A stretch of 46,251 nucleotides of DNA from Bacteroidales bacterium (GTDB lineage: Bacteria > Bacteroidota > Bacteroidia > Bacteroidales > ML635J-15), in NCBI GenBank assembly GCA_017617125.1, contig JAFZWY010000014.1, positions 1 to 46,251 of the forward strand. Direction: 5' to 3'. Numbering within the stretch: the stretch's first letter is position 1; every line of letters begins with the position of its first letter. Shown in pieces: positions 46,184 through 46,251 of the stretch. Position numbers and translations under genes: made by a program. Below the pieces are notes generated by a model, which was not told the DNA's origin, ran no database searches, and was given only the letters and a program-made list of their open reading frames with translations.

Positions 46184-46251
46184 ATGCTTTTTCAAAAACT
46201 ATTCCATATTGACAAACTTTTTTCAAAAAAAACTTTGTCCGAACGAAAATA

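Overview
The window reads as a chromosomal stretch of a bacterium from the Bacteroidetes phylum, most likely an uncultured or lightly studied member of the order Bacteroidales. Reasons: starts of genes are preceded by the phylum's own promoter element (TAnnTTTG at -7, in places with a TTTG-like -33 box 19-21 bp upstream) and not by Shine-Dalgarno sequences; the gene families are typical (PorE-like OmpA protein, Omp28, DUF6029-like barrel, PorT-like barrel, TPR/AraC hybrid regulator, RnfBCDGEA gene order). No phage, insertion sequence, transposase or CRISPR array is visible. The gene complement looks like core genome with several small repeat elements between and inside genes.

Layout. 1-3766 (+): end of an Rnf electron-transport operon, rnfC (cut by the window edge), D, G, E, A, closed by a strong terminator. 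3767-4349: AT-rich convergent gap with terminators and a possible small RNA. 4350-8869 (-): PorE-like OmpA/SPOR lipoprotein and dxs. 9056-12448: coiled-coil OmpA lipoprotein (+), SPFH protein, shikimate kinase and an unknown gene (-). 12846-14116 (+): pyrH-frr. 14191-17452 (+): TPR-transmembrane-AraC regulator and an unknown secreted protein. 17608-20585 (+): TPR protein, ribD, CPBP membrane protease. 20728-21513 (+): unknown membrane protein behind a structured leader. 21552-28429 (-): Na/Pi symporter, then a five-gene signalling cassette. 28616-28688 (-): initiator tRNA-Met. 28905-34889: degenerate retropepsin-like protein (+), outer-membrane barrel and large TPR protein (-). 35093-38232 (+): FtsE with an unusual tail, e(P4)-type acid phosphatase, polytopic membrane protein. 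38256-41873 (-): dnaB, dCMP deaminase, S41 protease. 41874-42300: composite of short hairpin repeats. 42301-46154 (-): envelope cluster with a TlpA thioredoxin, DUF6029-like barrel, Omp28 and PorT-like barrel.

The most interesting system is at 21521-26735. An RsbW-like kinase, a Cache-HAMP-PP2C sensor phosphatase and a STAS antagonist (a complete partner switch) are followed, with gaps of 6-21 bp, by a small alarmone synthetase and by a protein that fuses a MESH1-like HD (alarmone hydrolase) domain to an aminoglycoside-phosphotransferase-like kinase. The arrangement suggests that an extracytoplasmic signal, sensed by the Cache domain, is relayed by partner switching to nucleotide-alarmone metabolism. 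A second theme is repeats: mini-hairpins joined by GTTTC, a 23-bp inverted pair, and a perfect 20-bp palindrome found once between genes and once in frame within the ftsE tail. A third is a possible H-type pseudoknot that fills the leader of the membrane protein gene at 20728.

All function calls come from reading motifs and gene context without database searches. Statements about what is typical of a family are from general knowledge, and novelty of the unusual items has not been tested.
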